Positions 21,205-30,271 of a stretch of DNA of 64,000 nt are shown one piece after another. The translations under genes and the position numbers were made by a program. Position 1 is the stretch's first letter. Each line of letters starts with the position of its first letter. The stretch comes from Gracilaria domingensis (taxonomy: Eukaryota > Rhodophyta > Florideophyceae > Gracilariales > Gracilariaceae): NCBI GenBank assembly GCA_022539475.1, contig VCMS01000003.1, positions 270,983 through 334,982 on the forward strand, read 5' to 3'. A model generated the notes under the pieces. The model ran no database searches, was not told where the DNA came from, and saw only the letters and a program-made list of their open reading frames with translations.

Positions 21205-23219
21205 ATGCGCTTCGAGTATCAGCTGCTGGTACTTCTGCTGTGTTTTTCGTCGGCCCTAGGCAGCATCTCCTGGAAAAAAGTACCGGTTTCCGGCAGTTAT
21301 CCAGGTCGCGGAGAAACATCTCTTTCTCTATGCGGTGGTAATAAAATATGCCTTCTTGGTGGACGTGGAACAAATCACGTTCACATTCTTGATACGCAAA
21401 CTCTGCAATGGACAGAGGGTCAATCCAATTCGTTGGAAATGCATCACTTCCAAGCCGTGCAGGGTCCTGACAACTGCGTTTGGGTAGTCGGTGCGTGGAC
21501 GGGTCCCTTCCCCGCCGAAGATACTGTGGACAACTTGTGGCGCTATTGCCCGGATTCCGACGAATGGTTTAAGGATGTTAACATTGCACGCCCAAGAGGT
21601 GCTGGCGGCACTTTCTTCTACAATGGAAAGCTCTATCTCGTCACTGGTAACGTTGGCGGCCACCGTGCTGGTGCTAAGGTTGTGCCTTGGTTCGACTCGT
21701 ACGACCCTACCACTGGCGAATGGGAAGAGCTTCCGGACATGCCCAACCGTAAGTTGCAGAACGAGTGCGTTGTTTCTTCGTATATCACCAAATCCGGTTT
21801 TACTAACCCATGATCCTTCCTCATACGACGCAGCGCGCGATCACTGCAATGCCGTTGTGCTTGGTAGCAAGGTGTACGTCACCGGTGGTCGTCGCTCGAC
21901 ATCAGACTTCCCAGAGTTCTTCGACGACACGGTTGCAGAGGTGGATGTCTTTGACTTTGCCACCAGCGAGTGGAGCACTCTTACAGAACTTTCGCGTCCG
22001 CGTGGCGGCACGGCTGCGGCGGTGCTCGGTGGTACGGTGTACGTGATGGGAGGTGAAGGCGACAACCGAGCATGGACTGAAGTTGATGTGCTCAAGGGCT
22101 CGTCTTTCGAACCAGGCCCTTCGCTGCCAGAACCAAGACACGGCACGGGAATTGTTTCATGCAGTGGAGCAATCTGGATTGCGGGCGGTGAGCGTGTCAT
22201 TGGCGCTGGTGACCCTGCGACGGACACATATGCTCTGTATGACGGAGACGAGTTGCCGGTATGTCGCGGCTCAGCACCCAGTGCACCAACAGCGTCCCCG
22301 AGCTCCTCGAGCAGTGAGGAGATTAGCCAAGAGATCAGTCAGGAGCCCTCTCCTGTTTCCTCGCCTTCACCTTCTCCAGATCCAACGCACGAGTCAAAAG
22401 AAACGCAGCAGTCAGCAGGGTCTTCTGCTCCCAATGATACTGCTAGCGGAGCCGTCGGAGCGGACGAAATCGATGCAAGCAGCACCCCTTCCAGCCGTAA
22501 GTTAATTCTCACGCACCTCACAGTTTTTGTGGGTCTAACTCAGCCCGTGTGCGCTGTTGTGATTGAGCGCCAGCAACCCTCTAACGATGTTCCTTTTGTT
22601 TTGCACAGCACCATCACCATCGGCGCAGGAAACCGTCTCCACAGAAAGCTCCTCTGAAAGCAGCAGCAGTGACCCTGCCTGCTTCCCGTCTGATGCCACA
22701 GTGGAGCTCGAGGATGGCTCCATCAAAGCTATGGTTTCGTTGCGCATCGGCGATCGTGTCAAAGTTGCTCATCCCAGCGAGTACAGTGAAGTGTATTTCT
22801 TTTCACACAACCATCCGGACAAACACTCTGAGTTTATCAACATCAAGACGGCAATTGATGGTGTGTCATTGACTCTATCAGCAGGACATTTGGTGCATGT
22901 TAACGGCGCTTTGTTGGAAGCGTCACGCGTGCGTGTTGGAGACAAGGTGTCCATCGCACATGACTCAAAGACTACAGCAGTGACCGAGGTGTCCAGGATG
23001 AAGGCAATGGGATTGCACAACCCGCACACTATGCATGGTGATATCGTTGTGAATGGAGTGATTGCCAGCACATATACTTCTGCACTTCACCCCACCGTCG
23101 CCAAGATGCTTCTATCGCCAATGAAGGTTGCTTACCGCATGTTGAGCACGCGTCAAAGTATGGAAGATGTGAACCGGGTGGTGCTCCACACCCTGGATGC
23201 GGCGTACTGGAGTAGTTGA
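21205..23219 (+). CDS. Secreted kelch-repeat protein with C-terminal hedgehog-type Hint domain
   Basis: Three exons: 21205-21748, 21834-22496 and 22609-23219. Both introns (85 and 112 nt) have GTAAGT donors and CTAAC-type branch sites, and both splices are phase 1 and in frame. The product is 605 residues. A signal peptide (LLVLLLCFSSALG) is followed by kelch beta-propeller repeats (GGRGTNHVHILD, VTGGRRSTSDF, VMGGEGDN), a Ser/Pro/Glu linker, then a Hint domain starting CFPSDATVELEDGSIKAM. Hint hallmarks are visible: the initial Cys, the SLRIGDRV turn, the LTLSAGHLVHVNG block with its TxxH-like His, and the DIVVNGVIASTYT end. Hint domains of this type cleave themselves at the Cys. The kelch part would then be released, perhaps with a C-terminal adduct. 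The partner is unknown. Confidence 0.88.
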
Positions 23220-23537
23220 AAGTTCTATGGTACGGCCCTTTTCCGTGGGCGCGTTTTGTACGTCGGCATGTGACTATAGAAGACATGCTGTGCTAACTGC
23301 AGACCACAGCTGTACGCTTCGTTTATTTTCGGATGAAATGAGAAGGGAAAGCGTTCCCTCTACAACCGAACTTGTTCTAAACAAGAGAGATACCTACGCT
23401 TTTTTGCTAAACATTAACTGCACAAAGCTTTTTGCGGAACAACCATGTTTGTCATGGCGGATGCCTGTGGTTGCACAACTCGGAAACACTAACAAGTTGA
23501 GAGTAGTACATATAATACGCGAATGCGCGAAAGGGCA
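23220..23537. other. Short convergent spacer
   Basis: About 320 bp between the ends of the kelch-Hint gene (plus) and the spondin-domain gene (minus), which converge tail to tail. Only 3' UTR sequence is expected. Confidence 0.6.
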
Positions 23538-24338
23538 TTACCATTCTGTTCCTTCCTGAGTGGTGAGAGGAATTTGGGCGGTCCTCTTCCTTCTCCGCCA
23601 CAAGGGGATGACAACGCAAATGACGGCAGCAAGAACAGCGACAGCCGCAAGCGCGCCCAATATGATCTTCCAAAAGCTAACGCCCAGTGTTCCTTGTTCG
23701 ATGGACAAAGATGCCAGGTTGGCATCTGTTTCCAATGCAGTGAGAGGCTCCACGGGCAGGGTATCTCCCTCATTGAAGGGATCAGACATATCAAACTCGC
23801 GGCTACTATCAAGCCCCGAGTTGAAATTCTTGACTCGAATGTTCTGACGTTCTACTATGAAGTCGGAGCGCTGACACAAATCCAAGGAATCTATGCCGAC
23901 AAACCAGGAGGGTGATGGGCTCAACTGCGCCATAAGCGAAATTCTGGAGGCGGAATCCTTGACCTTCAACTGCAACTGAGAAATATCATCGATTGGAATA
24001 TCGTGAAGAACACTGAACGAGTACACATCGCCGGAATCGCGGAGAGCATCGAACTGCTGTTTGATTTCATCAGCCTTGCCCGCCGACGCCACCTCCGCAG
24101 CAGCGTCACTCAACTTTTTCGATCGCTCAAACAAATGGTAGCTGGGCCTGTGTGACACGGCGACGAGCACGGGGATTCGCGCCTTTTCACGGGGCGGGAT
24201 TAAAGGGTTGATGTTTTGCGTAAAGGACATTTTGAGCGAGAGCACGTACGACTGTTCACCGGTGCAGGCGGCACGAACCGCAGCGGGGAGCAGCCATAGC
24301 AGCGGGAGCAGCGTCGGTACGAGCGACAATAGACGCAT
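23538..24338 (-). CDS. Type I membrane protein with Spondin_N domain
   Basis: A 266-residue protein with a signal peptide (residues 1-23, LLPLLWLLPAAVRA), an ectodomain, one membrane span near 223-247 (IILGALAAVAVLAAVICVV) and a short basic tail. The ectodomain matches Spondin_N, the F-spondin/mindin N-terminal fold. It has an early Cys, YVLSLKMSFTQNINPLIPP, VAVSHRPSYHLF, and the diagnostic LMAQLSPSPSWFVGIDSLDLC. F-spondin domains act in cell-matrix adhesion in animals; a role here is not known. It converges with the kelch-Hint gene, another surface-type protein. No intron is needed. Confidence 0.8.
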   Translation of the reverse strand: MRLLSLVPTLLPLLWLLPAAVRAACTGEQSYVLSLKMSFTQNINPLIPPREKARIPVLVAVSHRPSYHLFERSKKLSDAAAEVASAGKADEIKQQFDALRDSGDVYSFSVLHDIPIDDISQLQLKVKDSASRISLMAQLSPSPSWFVGIDSLDLCQRSDFIVERQNIRVKNFNSGLDSSREFDMSDPFNEGDTLPVEPLTALETDANLASLSIEQGTLGVSFWKIILGALAAVAVLAAVICVVIPLWRRRKRTAQIPLTTQEGTEW

Positions 24339-25467
24339 GGTGCGGTTGGAACTGGCGACGGGGACGGAGGCGTCGGCGCCTCTGGACTCGAGAGACGGCG
24401 CGGCGCGGCTGGCGCGTTTTGTTGTCCGCGTGGGGTGGGCTCCTTGTTTCGCCCGAGGCGCACCGCACGGCTCCCTCCCGTGCTGTCAGACCGGGGAATG
24501 GCGCTGTTCTGAATTGATGATTTGGAGCAGGCAATGATGCGCGAGCCACGCTGGCAACGTGGGGTGCGTGTACTCGGAACTGAATTGCGCGCCGCTCTGC
24601 TTCGTCATTGGCCGGTTGCTCGTACGCGTACCGTACCTCTACCGAAGCGGCGCTGCAGAAGCGCTCGGCGGTAGCAAACGCTGCACGGCGGTATCTTACC
24701 AGCGCGGCGGTAAGGTAGGACAAGGCTGGAGAGCGCTTCGCACGCCCCGGTATGATATGGGCGTCAGCGCGGCCAACACGGCGAACGAGGCAAACGAACG
24801 AACATGTATGTTTGCGCATCTTGTGTAATACAAATCGAACGAACACATTTACGCCGCGGATGGACGGGGAGCCGCGCACGCGCGTGGCGAGGCACAATTA
24901 CATCGGCGCCATGATTGGCGCACTTCAAAAGTCAAATTTGAAAAGCGCGCCTTGAGCGCATCATACACTGTATACAAGCGCACGCGTATTCGCTGCACGT
25001 CCACTGCATTGCACAGCCACGTCTCGCTGCATTCGTGCGCCGCTTTCCACACCCGCGCGCCCGCCAGCACAATCCGCCCGGAAGTCCGCGTCCGGTTCAA
25101 AACTGCCGCCCATGTGTCCGCCGTTCGACGGTTTAATCGCTCTGCCACGCGCCATCTGCTCTTCACTCGCCCTTCGCGCTGCCATGTTCGCCGCCGCCCG
25201 CGCCCCCACTTCGCCTCGTTCCTTCCTACTTGCTTGCGTGCCGCGCCGTTTTTGACTTTCCTATCTATCTGTTTCGCAACCCAACGTTTTGCAACGGCCT
25301 GTTTGTCCTTAGCCTACGTACCACCACGCAACCTCTCCAACACCGTTTCACAGCCGTTCCAACTGCTCCCCACATCTGCTCATCCCCGTCCGTTTAGCGT
25401 CGTCGTAACGCTTTTATAAACCGCTTCTTTTGTTTCCGTCGCCCCGCCGCCTCGCTCATCGCTCGCA
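24339..25467. promoter_or_regulatory. GC-rich divergent promoter region
   Basis: About 1.1 kb between the divergent starts of the spondin gene (minus) and an orphan gene (plus). It is GC-rich in its left two thirds and pyrimidine-rich toward the right. A TATA box at 25412-25420 serves the rightward gene. The many ORFs on both strands here show no coding features. Confidence 0.5.
25412..25420 (+). promoter_or_regulatory. TATA box of the 301-residue orphan gene
   Basis: TTTATAAAC lies about 50 bp upstream of the ATG at 25468, leaving a leader of only about 20-25 nt. Confidence 0.65.
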
Positions 25468-26373
25468 ATGGACTCCAATCACTCGCTGCTCCACTCCCCG
25501 TTGCCGGACGTAGCTACCCCGCATCCCGGCGAGTCCCTCAATTTCCCATTTCAGGACTCGCAGAACATCGGTCAAATCTGGACCGAACTCGCTAGCATCA
25601 CCGTGTCCGCCTTCACGCCGCAGCTCATCTCCCGTCTCCGTAACTTCATCTCGCACACGCCATGCTTCGAGCTAGACAACCATCTTCAAATGCTCGGTTC
25701 CATCGTCGTGCGTCACGTCACCTTATGTCTGTCCGACCCTGGTCGACCGTGCAATTCGCCTCCTCGTAACCATTCACAGCCGTCTTTATCCCGCCCGCAA
25801 GTGCGTGCGAAGCGACGCAGTTACAGGGATCTTGCGTATCATGCTGTTCGTATCAATCGAATTGTGCCGCAGTCTCAACCTCTTGAAATGGAGCCCACTT
25901 CGACGTCATGTTCGTCGTCAACCACAAAAATGCCTCGCCGACTGTCCATTCAAAAGGCGAGCAGTCTGTTGGACGTTGCGAACAAACGACCGTCAACTAC
26001 CATTCGCCCGCGTCCAATCTCCAACCCGTCCACCAAAGAGAACGATAATATTGCTCCCAACCAAACCTCAAATCAATCAACCCCACCCCCGAAAAGCTCT
26101 CATTCAGTGGCATTACGCGAAGAAACCTTCAACTCACGCTCTCAAGACCGGGCGCAACTCTTCCCGAGGGCCGACGTCACCACATTTATCGAAAGTGCTT
26201 CAATGCGCAACGTCAACTCTCCAACATCGCGTCACAAGGTGGTCGCGCAACCTCAGAATCTCTCCGAATATGCCAGCCGATTTAAAAACGATTCAAAGAC
26301 TACAGCACCTATAAGTCGCCTGGTTCAAATGCGGAAGCAGCGAGCTGAGAAGAAGAGACATAATCTCAAATAG
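25468..26373 (+). CDS. Orphan Ser/Pro-rich protein with basic C-terminus
   Basis: A 301-residue intronless gene with its own TATA box. The first ~85 residues look folded and helical (IGQIWTELASITVSAFTPQLISR, shown only in part: IWTELASITVSAF). The rest is disordered, rich in Ser, Thr, Pro, Asn and basic residues, and ends QMRKQRAEKKRHNLK, like a nuclear or RNA-binding tail. I do not recognise a family. Codon use and length support a real gene. It is divergent from the spondin gene. Confidence 0.6.
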   Translation: MDSNHSLLHSPLPDVATPHPGESLNFPFQDSQNIGQIWTELASITVSAFTPQLISRLRNFISHTPCFELDNHLQMLGSIVVRHVTLCLSDPGRPCNSPPRNHSQPSLSRPQVRAKRRSYRDLAYHAVRINRIVPQSQPLEMEPTSTSCSSSTTKMPRRLSIQKASSLLDVANKRPSTTIRPRPISNPSTKENDNIAPNQTSNQSTPPPKSSHSVALREETFNSRSQDRAQLFPRADVTTFIESASMRNVNSPTSRHKVVAQPQNLSEYASRFKNDSKTTAPISRLVQMRKQRAEKKRHNLK

Positions 26374-26643
26374 TTCTTGTAACTTTTCTAACCGCCGTCA
26401 CATGTCTTACTCCTCACTGTTTTACTCGTCTTAACTTGCGCACCTTCCAAGTGCTCGTGCTTCTGCTTCGTATTCTTTACATAATTTCCAAGCTTGAACG
26501 TAATAGTGTTTTTGACCGCTCTTATATCCTCTCTGCTTGTTGACTTGTCGAACTCTGTGTTGCTTTCTAATGAAACTACTTTAATATGCTGTTCTTCACC
26601 GGAGGGAACATGCTCTTTGACTGTGCCATTTTACCCAACAACT

Positions 26644-29172
26644 CTATAGAACGTTCTCGTTCGCAGTGCGTTCGATGAGCCCTTTTGCAAGTCTGGACCA
26701 TCCCTCCACAACTCGCGGCTCAAAGTGTGCGCCTTCGTCCAGAGCGTTCACCATAGCGTCAAGCAACATAATTCTGGCCCTTTTGTTTGCTACTGGTCGC
26801 GGTGAAGCCAGCAGTCCGCTCTTGGTCGTACTACGAACCATAGCGTGTTGGAATCTCTTCGTGTCATCTTTGGACACCGGGAAGGGCCAAAACTCTGGCA
26901 GATATTCGTCGCCATGATGCCGCTCGCACCACGCCCGCATCGCAAGAAGGTAAGACGCCTTCCTGTGATAAAGAATCGAAGCCACATCTCCTGACCACAT
27001 GTTCAACTCAAGAGAGTTTGGGTCGATGAATAAGTCCCCATCCACGGTTAAGAGCACTTTCTTTCCCACGTGAACATACCCAACCTTCGGCAACTTTGCC
27101 ACAACATCTGGTCCGACTACAATGCGCCAATGAATTGGAACATTCTCGTCATAAATGTTCCAGAAGTACCAGTTTCCAACTCGTGGCGCTCCAAAAGTAG
27201 ATACAAAAATCTCTTTCCTGGTAAGTCCAAGGCGGAGAAACAAGTCCAGACTGCAGATAGTTGCCAGAGCTCCACCGAGTGAATGGCCCGTCAGAAACAC
27301 TGGTCTTCGCTTCTCGTCTTGCAGCCTCTTCACGATGGACAGAAGACGAGAAGACACTGCACTGTATGCCACTGCGAAACCTTTGTGGATCTTAGCCTTA
27401 CGCCAATTTCTTGTCTTCAGTATGGGGTTGTCGCAGGCTTGTTCATCCCCTTGTGGATCTTCTTCACCCAGTTTAGTAGGCAACAGGGCTCGTGCAGTTG
27501 CATAAAACATGTTCACATCGGTCTTCAAGTTCTTTGTGGACGTGGTCCCCTTAAATACGATCACAATCCGATCCTGACCATCCACAACGAGAACATGAGT
27601 GTCTGTTTCCTTGTCCTTGATGTACTCTGCTATTGTAAACTGGAACACATCCTGAGTCAACTTGAAGTTTTCCACCTTTGGAGTGTCCCAGTAGTACACC
27701 AGCCATGCAAAATTAAACAATGTGACGTGAGTCTGCATCACAAAGCAATTCACTCTCAAGTCTGAAACTACTCCGTGTAGGGACGGGGGCTCCCGCTTCC
27801 TATACGTAATTGGTTCTAGTTCAGATGTTTCTGCGCCTTGACCCCTTGGTAACTGAGGAGCAAACCAGCCCTTGAAGCCAACTGCATCGGCTGGTAAATT
27901 CACGTAGGCCTCTACAGTGCAATACGCCAACAAAGGGATATGTATACCCAGCAGCAAGTCATGAATCTCGAAGTGCGATGCTATATTCCTCAACAGAAGA
28001 GAAAAAACGTTTGTCCCGTTGGGCAGTCCAAGAAGAAGAATCATGTACAATATCATAAAGGTCGTGAAGAAAGTTATATTGTGATACACGAAGAATCGGA
28101 ATCCAATCTGTTTGCTTCGATACTTCAAATAGTCTGCCTTCTTGAGCTTTCGCTTGGTCTTGACATACTCTACGAACACACAAATACCAATGCCGAGCTC
28201 GAATACAAACAATAAGGAAGCAAATATTACACCTGGGGTGTACCACCGTTGTGCCGTACTATACACCGATATCATGCCAAAGAAGCTGACAAATATCAAC
28301 TCTGATGACTCTATGTTGTGCGTGAATAGCACCACAATCTTTGCGGCAACATAAATGGCCAAGACGATAATCTTTGGTAAGTAGAACATTATGTTGATAT
28401 CTGACTCAAGAATGCGATACGAGTGCATACTTGCCCAAACATAAAAGATGGTGCTCCCAGCAAAGCCACTTGACCTCAGCACTCTAGAAATTGTCTGTAC
28501 CCATTGAAACCAATGATGATTGGACCACCGTTTCCAAGGCTCATTGCGATGTATCAGGAGGTCATTGATCTTGGTCATAGCAAATATGGGATTCAGATAA
28601 AGTACCATGGCTAACAGCAGAAACACAACCCAATACTGTTCCTTAGTGCGCGCAGTAGGTTTCATAGTAAAAATCCTTGTGGAGAACACCAGACAAAGCG
28701 TCAAAACATAGCAAAACATGGGCAAGACAAGCACCTGATTGAACCAAATTATTCCTAAAGGCGGTCTGTAAAAGCGAATATCATGGGTCCATCCCTGATG
28801 CTTTGGGGTGACGAAAATCTCAAGATAAGCGGTGTTGGCAAGAATGACAAAAATCAAAGTGAAAAGCGCTCCAGTGGCCACAAGGACGTGATGCCATCGC
28901 AAAATGGTTTCAATCTCTCTCGCGGTGACGACTTCGAGCTTGGTAAATTGCCTGAGAGGAAGGGCAAAAGAAAAGTTCTCAGCATTGGTCATAAGCGTGA
29001 GGCCGACATCATCATAGTCTGGGTCGGAGGAATGGGCCGAGAAACGCTCTTCACTGTTGAGCTTGACGGCGGCCGCAGTAACCTCGGATACATCACGATA
29101 TCTATCCGACGAACGATGCTCTTGGTGCAGTGGGTGGTTGCGCGTTCCGTTCTGGTTGTTCTCGTTACTCAT
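26644..29172 (-). CDS. Polytopic (Wntless-like) membrane protein fused to class 3 lipase
   Basis: An 842-residue intronless protein. After a polar N-terminus come about nine hydrophobic spans between residues 93 and 430, resembling the Wntless (MIG-14) transmembrane domain found joined to lipases in some protists. The assignment to Wntless is tentative. From about 480 to the end is a class 3 (alpha/beta) lipase: VFKGTTS oxyanion segment near 540, GHSLGG at 629-634 with nucleophile Ser631, FGAPRVGN, the Asp of GPDVV near 689 and a candidate catalytic His in YVHVG near 701. It probably hydrolyses acylglycerols or phospholipids at a membrane. The start is the ATG at 29172; the frame is open farther upstream but only to a GTG. 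Confidence 0.85.
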   Translation of the reverse strand: MSNENNQNGTRNHPLHQEHRSSDRYRDVSEVTAAAVKLNSEERFSAHSSDPDYDDVGLTLMTNAENFSFALPLRQFTKLEVVTAREIETILRWHHVLVATGALFTLIFVILANTAYLEIFVTPKHQGWTHDIRFYRPPLGIIWFNQVLVLPMFCYVLTLCLVFSTRIFTMKPTARTKEQYWVVFLLLAMVLYLNPIFAMTKINDLLIHRNEPWKRWSNHHWFQWVQTISRVLRSSGFAGSTIFYVWASMHSYRILESDINIMFYLPKIIVLAIYVAAKIVVLFTHNIESSELIFVSFFGMISVYSTAQRWYTPGVIFASLLFVFELGIGICVFVEYVKTKRKLKKADYLKYRSKQIGFRFFVYHNITFFTTFMILYMILLLGLPNGTNVFSLLLRNIASHFEIHDLLLGIHIPLLAYCTVEAYVNLPADAVGFKGWFAPQLPRGQGAETSELEPITYRKREPPSLHGVVSDLRVNCFVMQTHVTLFNFAWLVYYWDTPKVENFKLTQDVFQFTIAEYIKDKETDTHVLVVDGQDRIVIVFKGTTSTKNLKTDVNMFYATARALLPTKLGEEDPQGDEQACDNPILKTRNWRKAKIHKGFAVAYSAVSSRLLSIVKRLQDEKRRPVFLTGHSLGGALATICSLDLFLRLGLTRKEIFVSTFGAPRVGNWYFWNIYDENVPIHWRIVVGPDVVAKLPKVGYVHVGKKVLLTVDGDLFIDPNSLELNMWSGDVASILYHRKASYLLAMRAWCERHHGDEYLPEFWPFPVSKDDTKRFQHAMVRSTTKSGLLASPRPVANKRARIMLLDAMVNALDEGAHFEPRVVEGWSRLAKGLIERTANENVL

Positions 29173-29735
29173 GCTACTTTTGCGTGAAATGTGCGCAACG
29201 ACAGAGCGAGCACTGGAGATGAGCGACGAGTTTGGGGCGTCATCAAGACGCGTGCGCCTGTGGTGAACGGCCGTGGGTTGCTGAGCGTGCACATGTTGCG
29301 GCTGATTTGATTATGTGGGAGCACGATATGATGGGTAAAGATGGGGATGAATGAAATGAATGAAGTGTGAGAGATGCCGACGGGTGAGGCGAGTGCGAAG
29401 TGACGTGTTCAGCAGGCATTCGCGGTGGGCAGAGAGCACAACACGTACGAAAAAGGGCTGCTTCCCAGAGCGGCTCACGCCGTGCGGAACAATCGATCAA
29501 GGATCACGGATCAAACTTTGAACATTTTCTTCTCTTTTCAAAGAAAATTTGTTCCCCAGCTTACATTCTGCATTACAGACGCCAGGAGGCGATGCCACTT
29601 CTGCCCGCAGCTGCGAGCGGTTTGTGGTCATCGCCCGTCCATCGCTCCGCATCGCGACCCCGCCCGCGGCAGAGCCTTCCCATCTTCGCACTCCCCCCAC
29701 CTTCCGTGCGCCCCCGCAACCCGTGCAAACTCCCC
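29173..29735. other. Divergent promoter region
   Basis: About 560 bp between the lipase start (minus) and the small gene at 29736 (plus). The plus frame stays open from 29400, so the small gene might start earlier, at the ATG at 29592. Confidence 0.45.
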
Positions 29736-29972
29736 ATGAGCGGCGAAACAAAGGTGACCGACGTCGCCGCACAGCTCCGTGAGCGAATCCCCGTCAATCG
29801 CAGTCAGTTCATGAGGCTCTACGAGTGGTACCAAAGAACGTATTTCAGGGGCAATAGCTTTGCGCCCGTCGTACACGCCATGATCGCCATTGGTGTTATC
29901 GGATACACCATTGAATACCCTCACATCAAGCACGAGTTGGAGGAGCAAAAGAAGCATGCCAACGATGTTTAA
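29736..29972 (+). CDS. Probable mitochondrial ATP synthase subunit f
   Basis: A 78-residue protein with one membrane span (VVHAMIAIGVIGYTI) followed at once by EYPHIKHE. This layout matches F1Fo ATP synthase subunit f, in which a tyrosine-rich stretch (here LYEWYQRTYFRGN), a single span and a terminal H-(I/L)-K-H-E motif are conserved. Subunit f sits in the membrane part of the enzyme near the proton channel. The start MSGETKVTD was chosen by length; an in-frame ATG at 29592 would add 48 Pro/Arg/Ser-rich residues that could be a presequence. The C-terminus is short and charged. Confidence 0.6.
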   Translation: MSGETKVTDVAAQLRERIPVNRSQFMRLYEWYQRTYFRGNSFAPVVHAMIAIGVIGYTIEYPHIKHELEEQKKHANDV

Positions 29973-30271
29973 TCGCTTCGCGGTTTGAGTTCACACGCCT
30001 CGCTTCGCGCCCGATCCGCTTCGCACCGTGTTTTTGACTTCCACAACTTCAACTTTGCAAGCTACCGAGTCGCATGCCCCCCCGTCTTGATAGAGCAGTT
30101 TGAGTTTTATGGTTACAGCTACAACAAAAAACTAAAAAAAAAACGAGGAACTCGACCGATACTCCCAATACTTTTCGCACTTGTTCCACAAACCCGTCTA
30201 CATCCCTTTTAACTCTTGTGACCGGTCATGTACAGTTAGGAACAAGCACATCTCCCTCATCCGCGCAGCAC
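29973..30271. other. Convergent 3' spacer
   Basis: About 300 bp between the convergent ends of the subunit f gene and the EEP gene. It contains an A-rich run near 30130. Confidence 0.5.

Noticed and set aside
26644-29292. Lipase start at 29292
   Set aside because: That codon is GTG; the first ATG in frame is at 29172 and the extra 40 residues have no features.
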